NCBI RefSeq assembly: GCF_000002425.4
Contig: NC_037253.1
Coordinates: 4,839,573-4,903,572, forward strand
From: Physcomitrium patens
Lineage: Eukaryota > Streptophyta > Bryopsida > Funariales > Funariaceae
DNA length: 64,000 nt
Direction of reading: 5' to 3'
The notes under the pieces are model-generated. The model was not told the DNA's origin, searched no databases, and was given only the letters and a program-made list of their open reading frames with translations. Both the position numbers and the translations under genes were made by a program. Shown here in pieces: positions 12,905 through 24,444 of this stretch (position 1 is its first letter; the number at the start of each line of letters is the position of its first letter).

Positions 12905-13490
12905 GAGTAATTATTATTATCATAAGTAGTACAAATACATTGTAAATCTGCCTTGAAAAAAATACTAATCTTTGTGCGTAAATTGTTTAATTTCATTTCA
13001 ATCTACTGACCAATACGGAAACAGACAACTCATTTTCTGACCACTACGTTGTTAAAGATTATCTTGCTAATATGAATTTTTACATTTCTGAGTTTAAGCA
13101 ATATTTTATAGCACTACATTATTTAAATATTTCTAATGGTAAGGCATACAAATGTTTTTACTTATCGATTTTCCTAACAAGACAATGTTTCACATGTAGA
13201 GCAGCTCTTTGACACAAATCTTCAAACTGCAGTAGAAAAAATGCCTTCCACTACTCCACAAAGTACACAATAATATTGGGATTTTCGGATTTATATACCA
13301 GCAACTCAACACAAGGAACATGATGGGGTGTCGACACAAAAAAAAAAAAATTGCGTGTCAAACAGGCAAAGTGATTAGAAGTTAGACCAAAGAACGATTT
13401 AAGTGACTCAAATGGCTATTTTCCAGTATGAAATGGGTGATATCTTAGGGCTATTCATGAGGCCAAAAACTCTAGAATAGTTGCTTCAGC
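12165..13490. other. AT-rich intergenic sequence
   Basis: No gene supported. It contains long T-rich tracts near 12690-12780 and a (TA)n microsatellite at about 12874-12901. The short ORF over the T-rich tract is low-complexity and not credible. Confidence 0.5.
12874..12901. repeat. (TA)n microsatellite
   Basis: About 13-14 uninterrupted TA units. Confidence 0.9.
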
Positions 13491-13567
13491 AGCCATGCTT
13501 GGCTTCTGACATTGTTCATCTTCTTCTGGAAGCAATGAGCCACTAGAATGCAGCAAGTTGCCACTTG

Positions 13568-13783
13568 GAGGAGCTAACATGGACAGCATCCGCTCTACCG
13601 AATTCCATTGCAGTTCTTTCAAGGACTTGCCTGTACAGAAACAAATCTCATGTTTTGTTTACTCAACTTCAACAATCCAACAGCTACGAGTTCTTTAAGT
13701 TGTCTAGAAGCACAAACACTTTGAAAATCAGGAGTGTAGTTCAGAAGCGCATGAATCTAGGCTCCAAGTCCGAGGTTGAGGTA
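13568..13783 (+). pseudogene. Orphan exon-like open stretch, possibly plastid-targeted; identity unknown
   Basis: A plus-strand open frame of about 72 codons rich in Ser, Arg, Asn and Lys and poor in acidic residues until its end. It reads WTASALPNSIAVLSRTCLY near the start and QKRMNLGSKSEVE at the end, followed at once by a possible splice donor (GAG then GTAAAT). The composition resembles a plastid transit peptide and first exon. No in-frame ATG precedes it after the upstream stop, and no continuing exon is visible before the next repeat. It could be a gene fragment, an internal exon, or chance. I do not recognise the family. Confidence 0.25.
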
Positions 13784-13799
13784 AATTTGTAGCAATTAA

Positions 13800-14520
13800 C
13801 AAATTCTATTAAGAGTGCACAATGTGCCTACATATTCAATATTCAATAATATAGGATAATTCTTTAACTATGAATGCAAGGCCTAAGTGATCTGTACATC
13901 TAGATTAAGTGGATGATAAACATTTGTGACCTTAGATGAAGTAAGCTAACATCCCTTTTCATACAAGGTTGCATGAATTTTATATAGTTTATCATTTCTT
14001 CTTCCTACAACTATGGCACAATACCAAGAGCATCAAGAGAGGTCAAGTAGTTTTCAAGTTATTTAGTATATGATAATAGCATATGCATTAGTACTTGTGT
14101 GCTCATGTGTTGATGCCTTCATAATTTATAGGTGTGTAGATGAAGATTGATGTGGTTTGTAGTAAACCCAAGTTGTTATACAACTTGTTTTATCATATCT
14201 TTAGTCTTTTTGGTAAAACAATTAATTGTTTTTTTGAATAGAAGGTATTGAGAGGCATCATCAAGTTGGATCTAATTAGATTTATTTATTATTTATTATT
14301 TAATTTTATTATATTATTTTATTACTCTTCTTTAGATATGTATTCATGTACTAAGGATTATTTTTATTCTTTAAGCAAGGCATATTAGAAAAGGTAATAG
14401 AAATGTTATTTACAGAGTTCATAGCTCCACCAATTTATGCAACAAGGTTTCCATTGCCTATTGAAGTAAAAATATCTATTTCTTTTTAACAATATCGTTG
14501 GTGCCAAATTGCATCTCATA
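13800..14520. other. AT-rich spacer before a solo-LTR-like element
   Basis: No gene or clear repeat seen. A TTATT-rich low-complexity stretch lies at about 14280-14330. The region ends in the target copy TGCCT (14521-14525). Confidence 0.45.
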
Positions 14521-14525
14521 TGCCT

Positions 14526-16643
14526 TGTGAGGCCAAATTTCACCACTTGATGAAACTTATGCCACACAATAAGTCCAAGAGGTGGAATTGGAGAGCTCCC
14601 AATTGTGTAATTGTTAGATTAATTTAAATCTTTATATTAAAAATTCAATTATTTTTAGGCCTTCCAAGCAATGGTTACCAACATTAAATTAACATGCTAA
14701 ATAAAATTTACTATGCAAACACAATAAAAATAATTAACTAAATTATTACTATTAATTGACTATAAGAATAAAACTTAAGTTTGAATTAAAAGCTAAGTTA
14801 AAAGTTAAGTTAAAAAAAATTAAGTTAAAAATTAAGATTAAATAGTTAAGTTAAAAGTTAAAATTAAAGGTTAAGTAAAAAGTTAAATTTAAAAGTTAAA
14901 GTTAAAAGTTAAAGTTAAAATTAAAAATTAAAGTGAAAATATTAAAGGTTAAAAGTTAAACTTAAAATTTATTAGCCAAAAAGTGAAATGTGGAGCTTAC
15001 AAGTCACTGGGAAGACGATAGTAAAAATAAAGTGAGAGGTGAAAGCAAAGGTACCTTGACAACACGTAAGGATTGAAGGCAGCGACCTCCTTCTACTCTA
15101 AAATTTGCCAAAATTTTTAATGGGCTTCAATTTGAATGACTCTTATCTTGTTGCAAGGCTGACTTGAAGGTGCTTTTGATCCAACAATCCTCGTTGCAAT
15201 CTAATAATCGGGTCGGGAGAATTCCTCCGTTAAAGTTGAGTGATCCAAACTGCCACGGTGACCAATCTTTTTCACTTAGAAATTCACTAAAAATTCAGAT
15301 TGTCTTCAAATTCACCAAAACTTGTGTCTTTCAGAGCTTAGCTTATAAAGATTGATGCTCCCAAAATTTCAAATAAATCCAATCACCAAGCACTGAGAAA
15401 TGCCTTTCCAAACTCGATTGATTTAAACTGCAAAGGCAGTCAACTCCCTCAAATTCAAAAATTTACCAAAACTTCTTTCTTACTCCAAATCAAGCAAGTC
15501 TTATCTTGTTGGAAAGCTAACAAAAAAAGCTACAACTATTAAAAATCTCACATTGAAACAATAGAAATTGAGTGACTGATTGAAGAAAATCCGAGGCCCT
15601 TGAAACCCTTGGGATATTTGAGATATCTACCTCAATGAAACATATTTTAAAACTTAATGACCATCCTTCACAATGCAAAATCCATACATACACAATCACA
15701 AGGTTCACAATGAGAATTAAAAATCGAAATAAAATTAAGATTAGGGTTTCGGCCAAATTTTGGCATGTCTCTACCCTACATCCAAAAGAGGAGAGAGAGA
15801 GGGCTTGGAAAACCAAGCATTTCTTATACAATTGAGTGGAGGCTTGTAGAAGGGTGGCTACATCTCCATCCTTGATTTTTAAGATCCCTAATCTAGATCT
15901 ACGGCCTTCATTCATCCAAGAGCCAATCTCGTTACCGAGGTTGATGGCTCTTGTAAGTGGTCAAGAAAGCATTTTTTTTGTAAATTTAACTTCACTATTG
16001 TGTTCAAAACACCTTTTTAAGCTAATGTTGACTACTCACATGCCTCAATCCATGCTCAATTATAATTTTCATGGAAGTTTTTACTTACAAGGATCTTGGC
16101 TATTTTTGTGAAATTCTTCAAAATGAGAATTTCATTGCTTCTCTTGTATTTTGAAGGAGAGGTTGCTGATCTTGTTTTCTTCACTCCACGAGGTATATCT
16201 GGTACCACCATTGCATTAAAAAGACTCCCATTAAGTAGAAAAACCACCATGCCACTTAAATTTGTTGATTTTGGAGGAAAATCCAAAATTACCATTGCTA
16301 ACTTCCCTAAATCTTTTAGAGAATTATAATTCCAACTCCTAAATCATGTGAATGATTATAGATGCACTCATAGGCTTTTAGTCAACCCTTATAGTAATGA
16401 CTAACAACCTCAAAATTATTAAACTAACTAAGTTGCTATTCTAATTTTTTAACTCTTATCACTTTAGTCCTAATTAATCTAATTCAAGGAATTAGGCTAT
16501 GATTTATACCATCAAGGGTTGTAATCCTAAAAATTCTATAAAACTAAATTCTACTTATATAAATCCTAATCTAACATGTTTAATTATCATAAAATAGGAA
16601 AATAACAAAAATTTAAATTTTAGAGTATAATTGAGAGCTCACA
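14526..16643. mobile_element. Solo-LTR-like element, 2.1 kb (TGTGAG...CTCACA), copy 1
   Basis: The element starts TGTGAGGCC and ends GAGCTCACA, giving a 6-bp terminal inverted repeat and canonical TG...CA ends. An exact 5-bp duplication TGCCT flanks it (14521-14525 and 16644-16648). The whole length aligns with 18782-20929, including a TTAAAAG-type low-complexity zone at about 14790-14965 and a shared block near 15840-15925. It has no retroviral coding sequence, so a solo LTR or a large non-autonomous LTR element fits best. It is unlike the LTRs of the other elements in the window. Confidence 0.75.
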
Positions 16644-16648
16644 TGCCT

Positions 16649-17109
16649 CTAATTCTATCTTCAATCCTATCAATAACAATTGATAATATTGATATTTGCC
16701 ATATTAGATGTGAAGATTTTAATTACAAAAGATCATTTAATTATAATGGAAACTTTTTTTCATGGCATATAATACATCTTACTACCACTTATAATATTTT
16801 TCAGGTCAATGCTACCTATATAATAATATTTATATAATAGAGCTTGAGTGATTGCTTCTACTTTTGATTGATGGAATTCCACTACTTCTATTGGTATAAT
16901 ATTTGCTTCCTGTTCAACCATTTCTGTACCTAATCCATCATGCACATGTAATCTAAGGGCTTGAAGTTGAAATATTTTTAATTCACTTGGATGTTAAAAA
17001 TCTAGCAAATCAAAATTAGTCTATTGTCCATATTTTTTCCAATTTGTTTTTTGAAGAGTTATGAGCTCACCAAGTAATTCATCTTTATTATCAAGAAAAA
17101 TTATATCTT
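16649..17109. other. AT-rich spacer between solo LTR and copia element
   Basis: No gene recognised. It presumably continues the sequence left of 14521, interrupted by the solo-LTR-like element, and it ends just before the GACTA target copy of the copia element. Confidence 0.4.
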
Positions 17110-17114
17110 GACTA

Positions 17115-17502
17115 TATTAAAGCAAATAAATAAATGTGAAAGTAGAATAAGTTATATTGTAGAAGATATTACTTTAAATAAGTTGCTAATGGTTAAAAGA
17201 TTTGGTTCTTGATATGTAAGAAGGCTAAGAAATAAAGTAGATGAATGGATAAAGGATCTTAAGAGTATAAAAAATATAATAAAGACATATTCTTATAGTA
17301 GATAAGATAGCAATAGATAGTCTTGGTAGAATTTTGGATGGATATATTCATCAAAAGATGGAAGTTGTCCATCAGGACAACAACCACCATCTTTAAATAA
17401 TGAGTATTGGAAGTCAGAGATATCTTACTCCATACTCTCTTTATAAGCAATTTTGCTGATGCAATATATTTGTGACTTCAAAGTTTTTTTTTTTTTTCAA
17501 TA
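17115..17502 (+). repeat. copia 5' LTR (388 bp)
   Basis: Aligned with 30464-30848; shared blocks include GGTTCTTG and GACATATTCTTATAGTAG. The outer boundary is set by the GACTA target copy. The termini read TA...TA rather than TG...CA, which suggests mutated ends or a small boundary error. Confidence 0.8.
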
Positions 17503-18781
17503 GATTATAGGCTCACTCACCTTTAGTTGTGAATTTTGAAGTTTTTTGAAGTCTTCGTTGTTGTGAGGAATAGATCTTATGATTATTGTTGATGTTAGGA
17601 TTTGATATCTTCTAAACTCTCTTTTGCATTTAGTTATTGATGTAGTTTTATTCTTATATGTTATTAAGTACATTAGAAGATATCAATCACCTTAGAATGA
17701 TGTTATAGAATACTAGTATTGTGTTTTTTTATTGAGTTACATCAATGTTGCACTAGTATTGTGCTTTTGTGTGGTGAATTTCTTAAGAGCTTTTCTTATA
17801 GTAATAAGAAGATATTTGTAAGATTAGAAGTATTCTTCTGAGATTTTAAAGTGATTAAAGAATGAAATCACTTGTTTATTCACAAAAAGGCATTTGAAGT
17901 TTTTAAGGCAATAAGACCTTTTTATTTATTTGGTGAGCTTTATCTTCTCTTTTCTTGATTTTCTTTGATACACTTCTTCATTAGACATGGCTTCAAGTGA
18001 AGGTGAGGATTTAAGAGTGATTAAGAAGTTTAGAAGTGATAATTTCTACCATTGGAAGAAAAAAATGGAGCTTTTGTTATCTTTACTGGACCTTTTGAAC
18101 ATTGTTAATGAAAGTGATGAGCCTTTAAGAGATGATGCTAATATCAAGATAAAGAAGGAATACAAACATTGTAAAAAGAAGGCTTTTGGCATAATTTCAT
18201 CAAATTTGGATGATGCCAATTTTTCACAAGTAATTGCTTGCAATAGACTAATAGAAGCATAAAAGACTCTTTGCAATATCTATGAAAGTAGAAACCTTAC
18301 CAACATTCTATAGACAAGAAAGAAGTTCTTAATAGTAAAGATAGAAGAAAAAAATGACCTTGTGACTCATATTAATAAGGTAAAAGTACTTGCAAGCCAA
18401 TTAATAATTATTGACAAGCCAATTGATAATAAAGACATTGTGTTGATATTGCTCATGAGCCTTTCCGAGTCCTATAACTACTTCATCATGGCATTCAAGT
18501 CTATCAACATGAAGGAGCTTATGATGAATTATGCCACATTAAGATTTTTCTATGAACTGACTAAGAGGAAAAAAAAAAAAAGAGCTTCAAAGTAATGATT
18601 TGGCTCTATTTTCAAGACAAGACAAAGGTAGCTATTCTCATTAACGTGATAATTCAAAAAGTAATATAAAAATTTATTATATTTGTGAAAAATCAAGTCG
18701 CTTTGCTAGGAATTACTACAAAGCTAAGAAAAGAGATAAGAAAAATACAAAAAATGCTAGTGATAGTTTTAGTGGAGACAA

Positions 18782-20929
18782 TGTGAGCCTAAAATCCACC
18801 ACTCTATGGAATTAGTACTACACAATGAGCTTGAGAAGTAGAATGGAAGAAAACCCAATTGTAAAATTGTTAAGTAAATTTAAATACGGATTTTTATGAT
18901 CAAATAAAATTAGTGTCTTTCAAGCAATGGTTATCAATATTAAATTATAATATTAAATAAAATTCACTATAAAAAAATGATAAAAAAATAATTAATTAAG
19001 TTATTACTATAAACTCACAATAAGAATAAAAACTTAAATTTAAGTTAAAATTAAAAATTTTAAAGTTAAATTTAAAATTTAAAGTTAAAAATTAAATCCA
19101 AAATTTTAACTTAAAAATTAAAGTTAAAAATTAAATTTAAAATTTTAAGTTAAAAATTAAAAGTTAAAATTAAAAATTAAAATTAAAAATTAAAGTAAAA
19201 ATATTAAAGGTTAAAATTTAAAAAGTTAAAAGTTATTAGGTAAAAGTCAAAATGTGGAGATTATGAGTCACTGTGAAGATAAAAGTAAAAATAAAATAAG
19301 AGAGATAAAAGTAAAGGTACCATGACAACGTTCAAGGATTGAAGGTAGCAATCCTCTTCTACTTTAAAATTTGCCAAGAATTGTAACTACCTCTGAATTG
19401 AATGGTTCTTATTTTGTTGCAAGTTTAACTTAAAAGTGATCTTGTTGCAACAAATTTCGTTGCAATATAGTGATTTACTCATGAGAATTGCTCCTTTGAA
19501 GTTGAGTGATTCAAATTGCCTCAGCAATCAATCCCCTTCACTTAGAAATTTTCTAAAAATCCAAATTGTCTTCAAAACTAGAAAAAATTATGTCTTCTAA
19601 AGCTTAGCTTACAAAGCTAAATGCTTTCAAAATTTCAATTGAATCCAATTATAAAGCACTAAGAAATGCCTTCCCAAACTTGATTAATCCAAATTGCAAA
19701 GGCAGTCGACTCCTTCACACTCAAAATTTCACCAAAAATTCAATTCAACTCCAAATTGAGCAAGATTTACCTTTTTAGAAAGCTAAAAAAAAAACTATAA
19801 TCATAAGAAATTTCACATTGAAACTAAAGAAAATTGAATGACTGATTGAGGGAAATCCGAGGCTCTTGAAACCCTTAGAGTACTTGGAAGTCTAAGGGAG
19901 CTATCTACTACAATTAAGTATGTTTTAAAATCCAATGACTATTATTTACAACTAAAAATCCATGCATACCTACCTAAAAAGTTTACAATGAGATTTAAAA
20001 ATCTAAAGAAAATTAAGATTAGGGATTTTGGCCAAATTTTGTCATGGCTTTGCCCTTCACCAAAAGAAAAGAGAGAGAGGGCTTGGAAAACCAAGTCTCT
20101 CTCATAAAATTGAGTGGAGGCTTGTGGAAGGGTTTTTGCATCTCCATCCTTGATTTTTAAGATCTCTAATCTAAATCTACGGCCTTCATTCATCCAAATT
20201 CTAATTTTGTTATCAAAGCTGATGGCTATTGTAAGTGATCAAAAAAGAAATTTTTGATAAATCTAACTTCACCATTGTATTTAAAACACCTTTTTATGCT
20301 AAGATTGACTACTCATATGCCTCTATCTATGTTTATTTGCATTTTTTATGAAAATTTTTAGCTCTAGAGATTTTAGCAATTATTATAAAATCCTTCAAAA
20401 ACAAAAAAAATTCAATGCTCCACTTGTATGTTGGAAGAGAAGGTGCTTATCTTGTTTTCTTCACTCCATAAAGTGATTCCAATGCCACCATTGTATTTGA
20501 AATCCTCCATTAATTGAAAAAACTACTACATACCTTGGATTTGTTGAAGTTGAAGAAAAAACTTCAAAACCATTATTACTAAACTTTACTAAATCTTTTA
20601 GAAAATTCTAATTCTAATTCACTCTAAATCATATGAAATGATTGTAGGTGAATTCATAGGCTCACAATCAACCCTTATAGCAATGACTAACAACCTCTAA
20701 ATTATTAAAAATAACCAAATTACTATTTTAATTTTCTAATCCTTATCATTTTGGTCTTAATTAGCCTAATTCAAGGAATCCGGCTAAGATTTATACCATC
20801 AAATGTTACAACCCTAAAAATTTAATAAAACTAGATTCTACTTATATAAATCCTAATCTACATGCTCAATTATCATAAAATAAGAAAAAATTAAAAAATA
20901 AAATTTTGAATTATAAATAAGAGTTCAGA
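18782..20929. mobile_element. Solo-LTR-like element, 2.1 kb, copy 2, inside copia
   Basis: Starts TGTGAGCCTAAAA and ends AAGAGTTCAGA, aligning end to end with 14526-16643. It sits between the nucleocapsid and protease regions of the copia element. The putative target copies GACAA (18777-18781) and GATGA (20930-20934) match at only three of five positions, so this copy appears older than copy 1 or its flanks have mutated. It carries no retroviral coding sequence. Confidence 0.7.
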
Positions 20930-23424
20930 GATGATTATGCTTTTATGGTAAGTGAAAGAACTTCCATGGCTACCATATCTAAGTGGATTATAAATTCAAG
21001 TACTACTAAGTGCATGACACCATATAAGTATTTATTTGACACTTATGAAGAAATTTCAGCAATAAATGTTTAGTTGGGAGACAATGGTATAGTGCAAGCC
21101 ATTGAAATTGGATTTCTTGTAGTGGAGATCATTATGAAGGACCAAATAAAGAAGATTAGATTAAAAGAAGTCTTATATGTATTAAAGATGAAAAAGAGCC
21201 TCTTTTTGATAAACAAACTTATATCACATGGTTGTAAAGTTCTATTTGATATGAATGGATAGTTTGTAAAGATATTGAAAGGACAATATATTGTCAAAGG
21301 CCTAAGAGATGGCAACATCTACTTCATCAATTATAAGAAGGTGAATGAAGCTGAAGTGATGGCATTTGCTCAATTTTCACAAAATCAAGACAAGTTTGGA
21401 AGTTGGCATCAATGATTTGGTGATTTGAATGCCAAAAGTATGAAGGACCTTCAATCCATGATAAGTGGCTTGAATCTTGGTCAATTCAGCTACAATGCTA
21501 TGACACTTACTTTCAAAGATTGTATTTAAAGAAAACAACAAAGGGCTTCATTTGTAAGAAGAGTTGCAACATGTGCTACTAAATTATTAGAAATTGTACA
21601 TTTTGATGTTTGTAGACCAATGAAGATGCCATCAATTGGAGGAGGAAGGTACTTTGTAATATTTATTGATGATTTTTCAAGAAAAGTATAGATTTACATC
21701 TTTAAAGCTGAGAGTAAATGTTTCTTAAGGTTTAAGGAATTTAAGACTATTATAGAAAAGTAATGTGAATGCAAGATCAAAGTCTTACTCATAGACAATG
21801 AGGATGAATACATGTCAAAGTATTTTGATGATTTTTTAAAGATTCAAGGTATTTCAAGACAAACCTCTATTCTTTACATTCTACAATAAAATAGAGTTGC
21901 TAAAAGAACAAATTGCCTATTGTAGAGATGGTAAGAAATATGCTTCAAGCACAAAATCTTAGGCATAAATATTGTTTGGAAGCCATTGTTACAACACTAT
22001 ACACAAGGAATAGGTACCTTATAAGTATACTTATATCAATGATTCCACAAGAAGCTTGAAGTAGCAAGAAACCTTATGTTTTATACATAAGGATTTTTAA
22101 ATGTATTGCTTATGTAAAAATATTAGATTGTATAAGGTCCAAATTTGATGCAAAAGATACAAAATATGAAGTTTTTGGATATTGTGGAAGTACCAAGGCA
22201 TATAGGCTTATGTCTTTAGAAACCAAGAAAATCATGAAGAATTGTGATGTAGAATTTTTGGAGTATAAAAGTACTTGTGAATACTTGAAGATATGTCTAA
22301 GTAGAAGTAATAGTATGTTTATAGATACATCTCTAATTCCAACAAAAAAAAAAGATGATGACAATGAAGATGGTGGAGGTGTGAGTGAAGATGAAGAGTC
22401 AAAGAAGGTAGATCAATATATGTCTATAATTGCTAGAATAAGCAATAAAGACAATCAAAATATTGAAGATAATGATGATAAAAATTATCAACTATTAATT
22501 GTGAAGAAATAAGCTTTAAAAAAGAAGAAGGTTACAAGAGATCTTAGAGTACAAGAAGGTGAATCTTCATCAAAAGAAAGGAGATATCTTTTGAGAGATA
22601 GAAAATAACTTAGTAATTGATAGATGAATCACATTTTATCTTAAATAAGTGAAGAATATGCCAATGTTATATTTTTTTTTGATCCATTGAATTTGTGTGA
22701 TATAATGAAGTCTACAAATGCTATAAATTGGAAGAATGCTATGAAAGAAGAATATAAATAACTCATAGATAATAGAACATGGAAAATGACTCAACTTCTA
22801 CCAAATCAATCTTCAATTGGTTTTAAGTAGGTATATAAAAACAAAAAGAATGCAATAGATAATATTATGAGATATAAGATTGGATTGATTGCTAAAGGCT
22901 ACTTACAAGTTGCTAATATTGATTTCAATGAGACTTTTCTTCTAATGGTCAAATTCAACACCATTAGAATCATTGTGACTATTGAAGGAAGAATAGACTT
23001 AGAAATGCATCAAATGGATGTGAAGATGGCTTTTTTAAATGGAAGATTAAAAGAAGATATCTTTATAGATCAACCTCAAGGATTTGTTGAAGAAGGCAAA
23101 CAACAACTTGTTTGTAAGTTAAAAAAATCTTTGTATAGGCTCAAGCAATCACTAAGGGCATGGTATCAACATATTGATACATTCTTCTTGAATGAAAGAT
23201 TTGAAAGAAGAAGGGAGTTTTTGAGAGATCATGCTAAGAAGATCATTACAATGAGCCAGAGCAATTAAATTGAAGAAGTATTGAAATGATTCAACATAAA
23301 AGATTGTAAGCCTAAAAATACACCTTTGGAGGCAAATTTGAAGTTAATGAAGCTCACAGATGAAGAGTTTGCTGAAGTTGAAGGTTAAATGCAAGGTGTT
23401 CTATATAAAATAGTAAAGGCTCAC

Positions 23425-23979
23425 TGTCAAGGACAAGAACTCGATGAAAAAGCAATTCAGTCAAGTGAGCCTTCACTCAAAGAAAGGTAACAAAATATAA
23501 ATAAATAAGTATGTATAGAGAAACTAGAATGGCTATTGCCAAAAAACAAGAAAACTAGAGACCCTTGAAACTAGACTAGAAGCAAGAAAGGACTTGACAA
23601 GAGTAAAGAAGCCTTCACTCTTGTCTCTATATATACTATCTAACTAGCGACTACGTGGCAACGTTCTATAGGACCTCCAATATGTGTTGACTTTGTAGGA
23701 CACATGCCTTGACTTACAAGGCAAGTTTTTCTACGTGTGGGCCACATAATTAGCTTGGTCTTCAAGCTAACAACATGTGTGGTACATGGCCAACTTGTTG
23801 ACCACGTTTTTAATCCAAAAAGTCAATTAAAGACACCTATGAAGTCAAAGCAACGTCTATGAAGCTTCTAGGAAGCTTTCATATTAAATACTATAGAATT
23901 AACTTACTTTTACCTACTTTTACTTACTTCCACCTATTTGTATATGTAATTACTAGCTTACATGAGAATATCCATGACA
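23425..23979 (-). repeat. gypsy element 3' LTR (555 bp)
   Basis: Same length as the LTR at 29253-29807. A purine-rich tract (minus-strand AAGGACGGGATAA) lies directly inside it at about 23980-23992 and probably serves as the polypurine tract. Confidence 0.9.
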
Positions 23980-24021
23980 TTATCCCGTCCTTCTAGAGAC
24001 GAGTTCTACGAGGAGCGGTCA

Positions 24022-24444
24022 TCATATGTTGAGAAAATCTATGATGCGACGAATTGTATTCGCAACATACTCTGATCTTTGTTCTCTTCGAAGATGTTTG
24101 ATAGGGCCTCTCAACCATGGGTAGTGTCCCATACTAGAGCGGGAAGACCACCCAGTTATTTGATCATTGTTGAGGCCTTCATAACTTCCTTCAAATAGAA
24201 TATTTAGAACACCATCATGAGTTGTTCCTACCTCTATCAAAATCAACAAACATCGGGAGTTCCTTCCCAAATTGTGATACCAAACACGTTGTATCTCCCC
24301 ATCTATTCGAGGAAGAACATGTCGTTCTTGAAGATCTCCATCTCGATTGCGTCGTCTTGAAGGTTGTGACAATTGTAATGTCTCATCCGACAGGTCAACA
24401 AATGAAGGCTCTTGAGTCAAATCCGCTGGTTGTTGATTCTCCAT
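24022..24444 (-). other. Extra reading frame between pol and 3' LTR of the gypsy element
   Basis: A 140-residue minus-strand frame, in the same sense as the element. It starts MENQQPADLTQEPSFVDLSD and contains an Arg-rich patch SRRRNRDGD and the segment GTTHDGVLNILFEGSYEG. It lies downstream of the chromodomain, where chromoviruses normally have no gene. Related sequence is present at the same place in the 50.8-56.3 kb copy (from 56131) and in the decayed copy (about 60640-60830 and 62085-62200). I recognise no domain. It may be a captured or lineage-specific extra gene, or 3' non-coding sequence that happens to be open. Confidence 0.55.

Noticed and set aside
14790-14965. TTAAAAG-type repeats as a CRISPR-like or satellite array
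   Set aside because: Units are 6-7 bp, irregular and without spacers; this is low-complexity sequence inside the solo-LTR-like element.
14591-16640. An 8-bp duplication GAGAGCTC that suggested a hAT-type DNA transposon at 14599-16632
   Set aside because: Alignment with the second copy shows the similarity continues about 75 bp further left, to TGTGAG, and the wider ends have TG...CA termini with an exact 5-bp TGCCT duplication. The LTR-type reading explains more.
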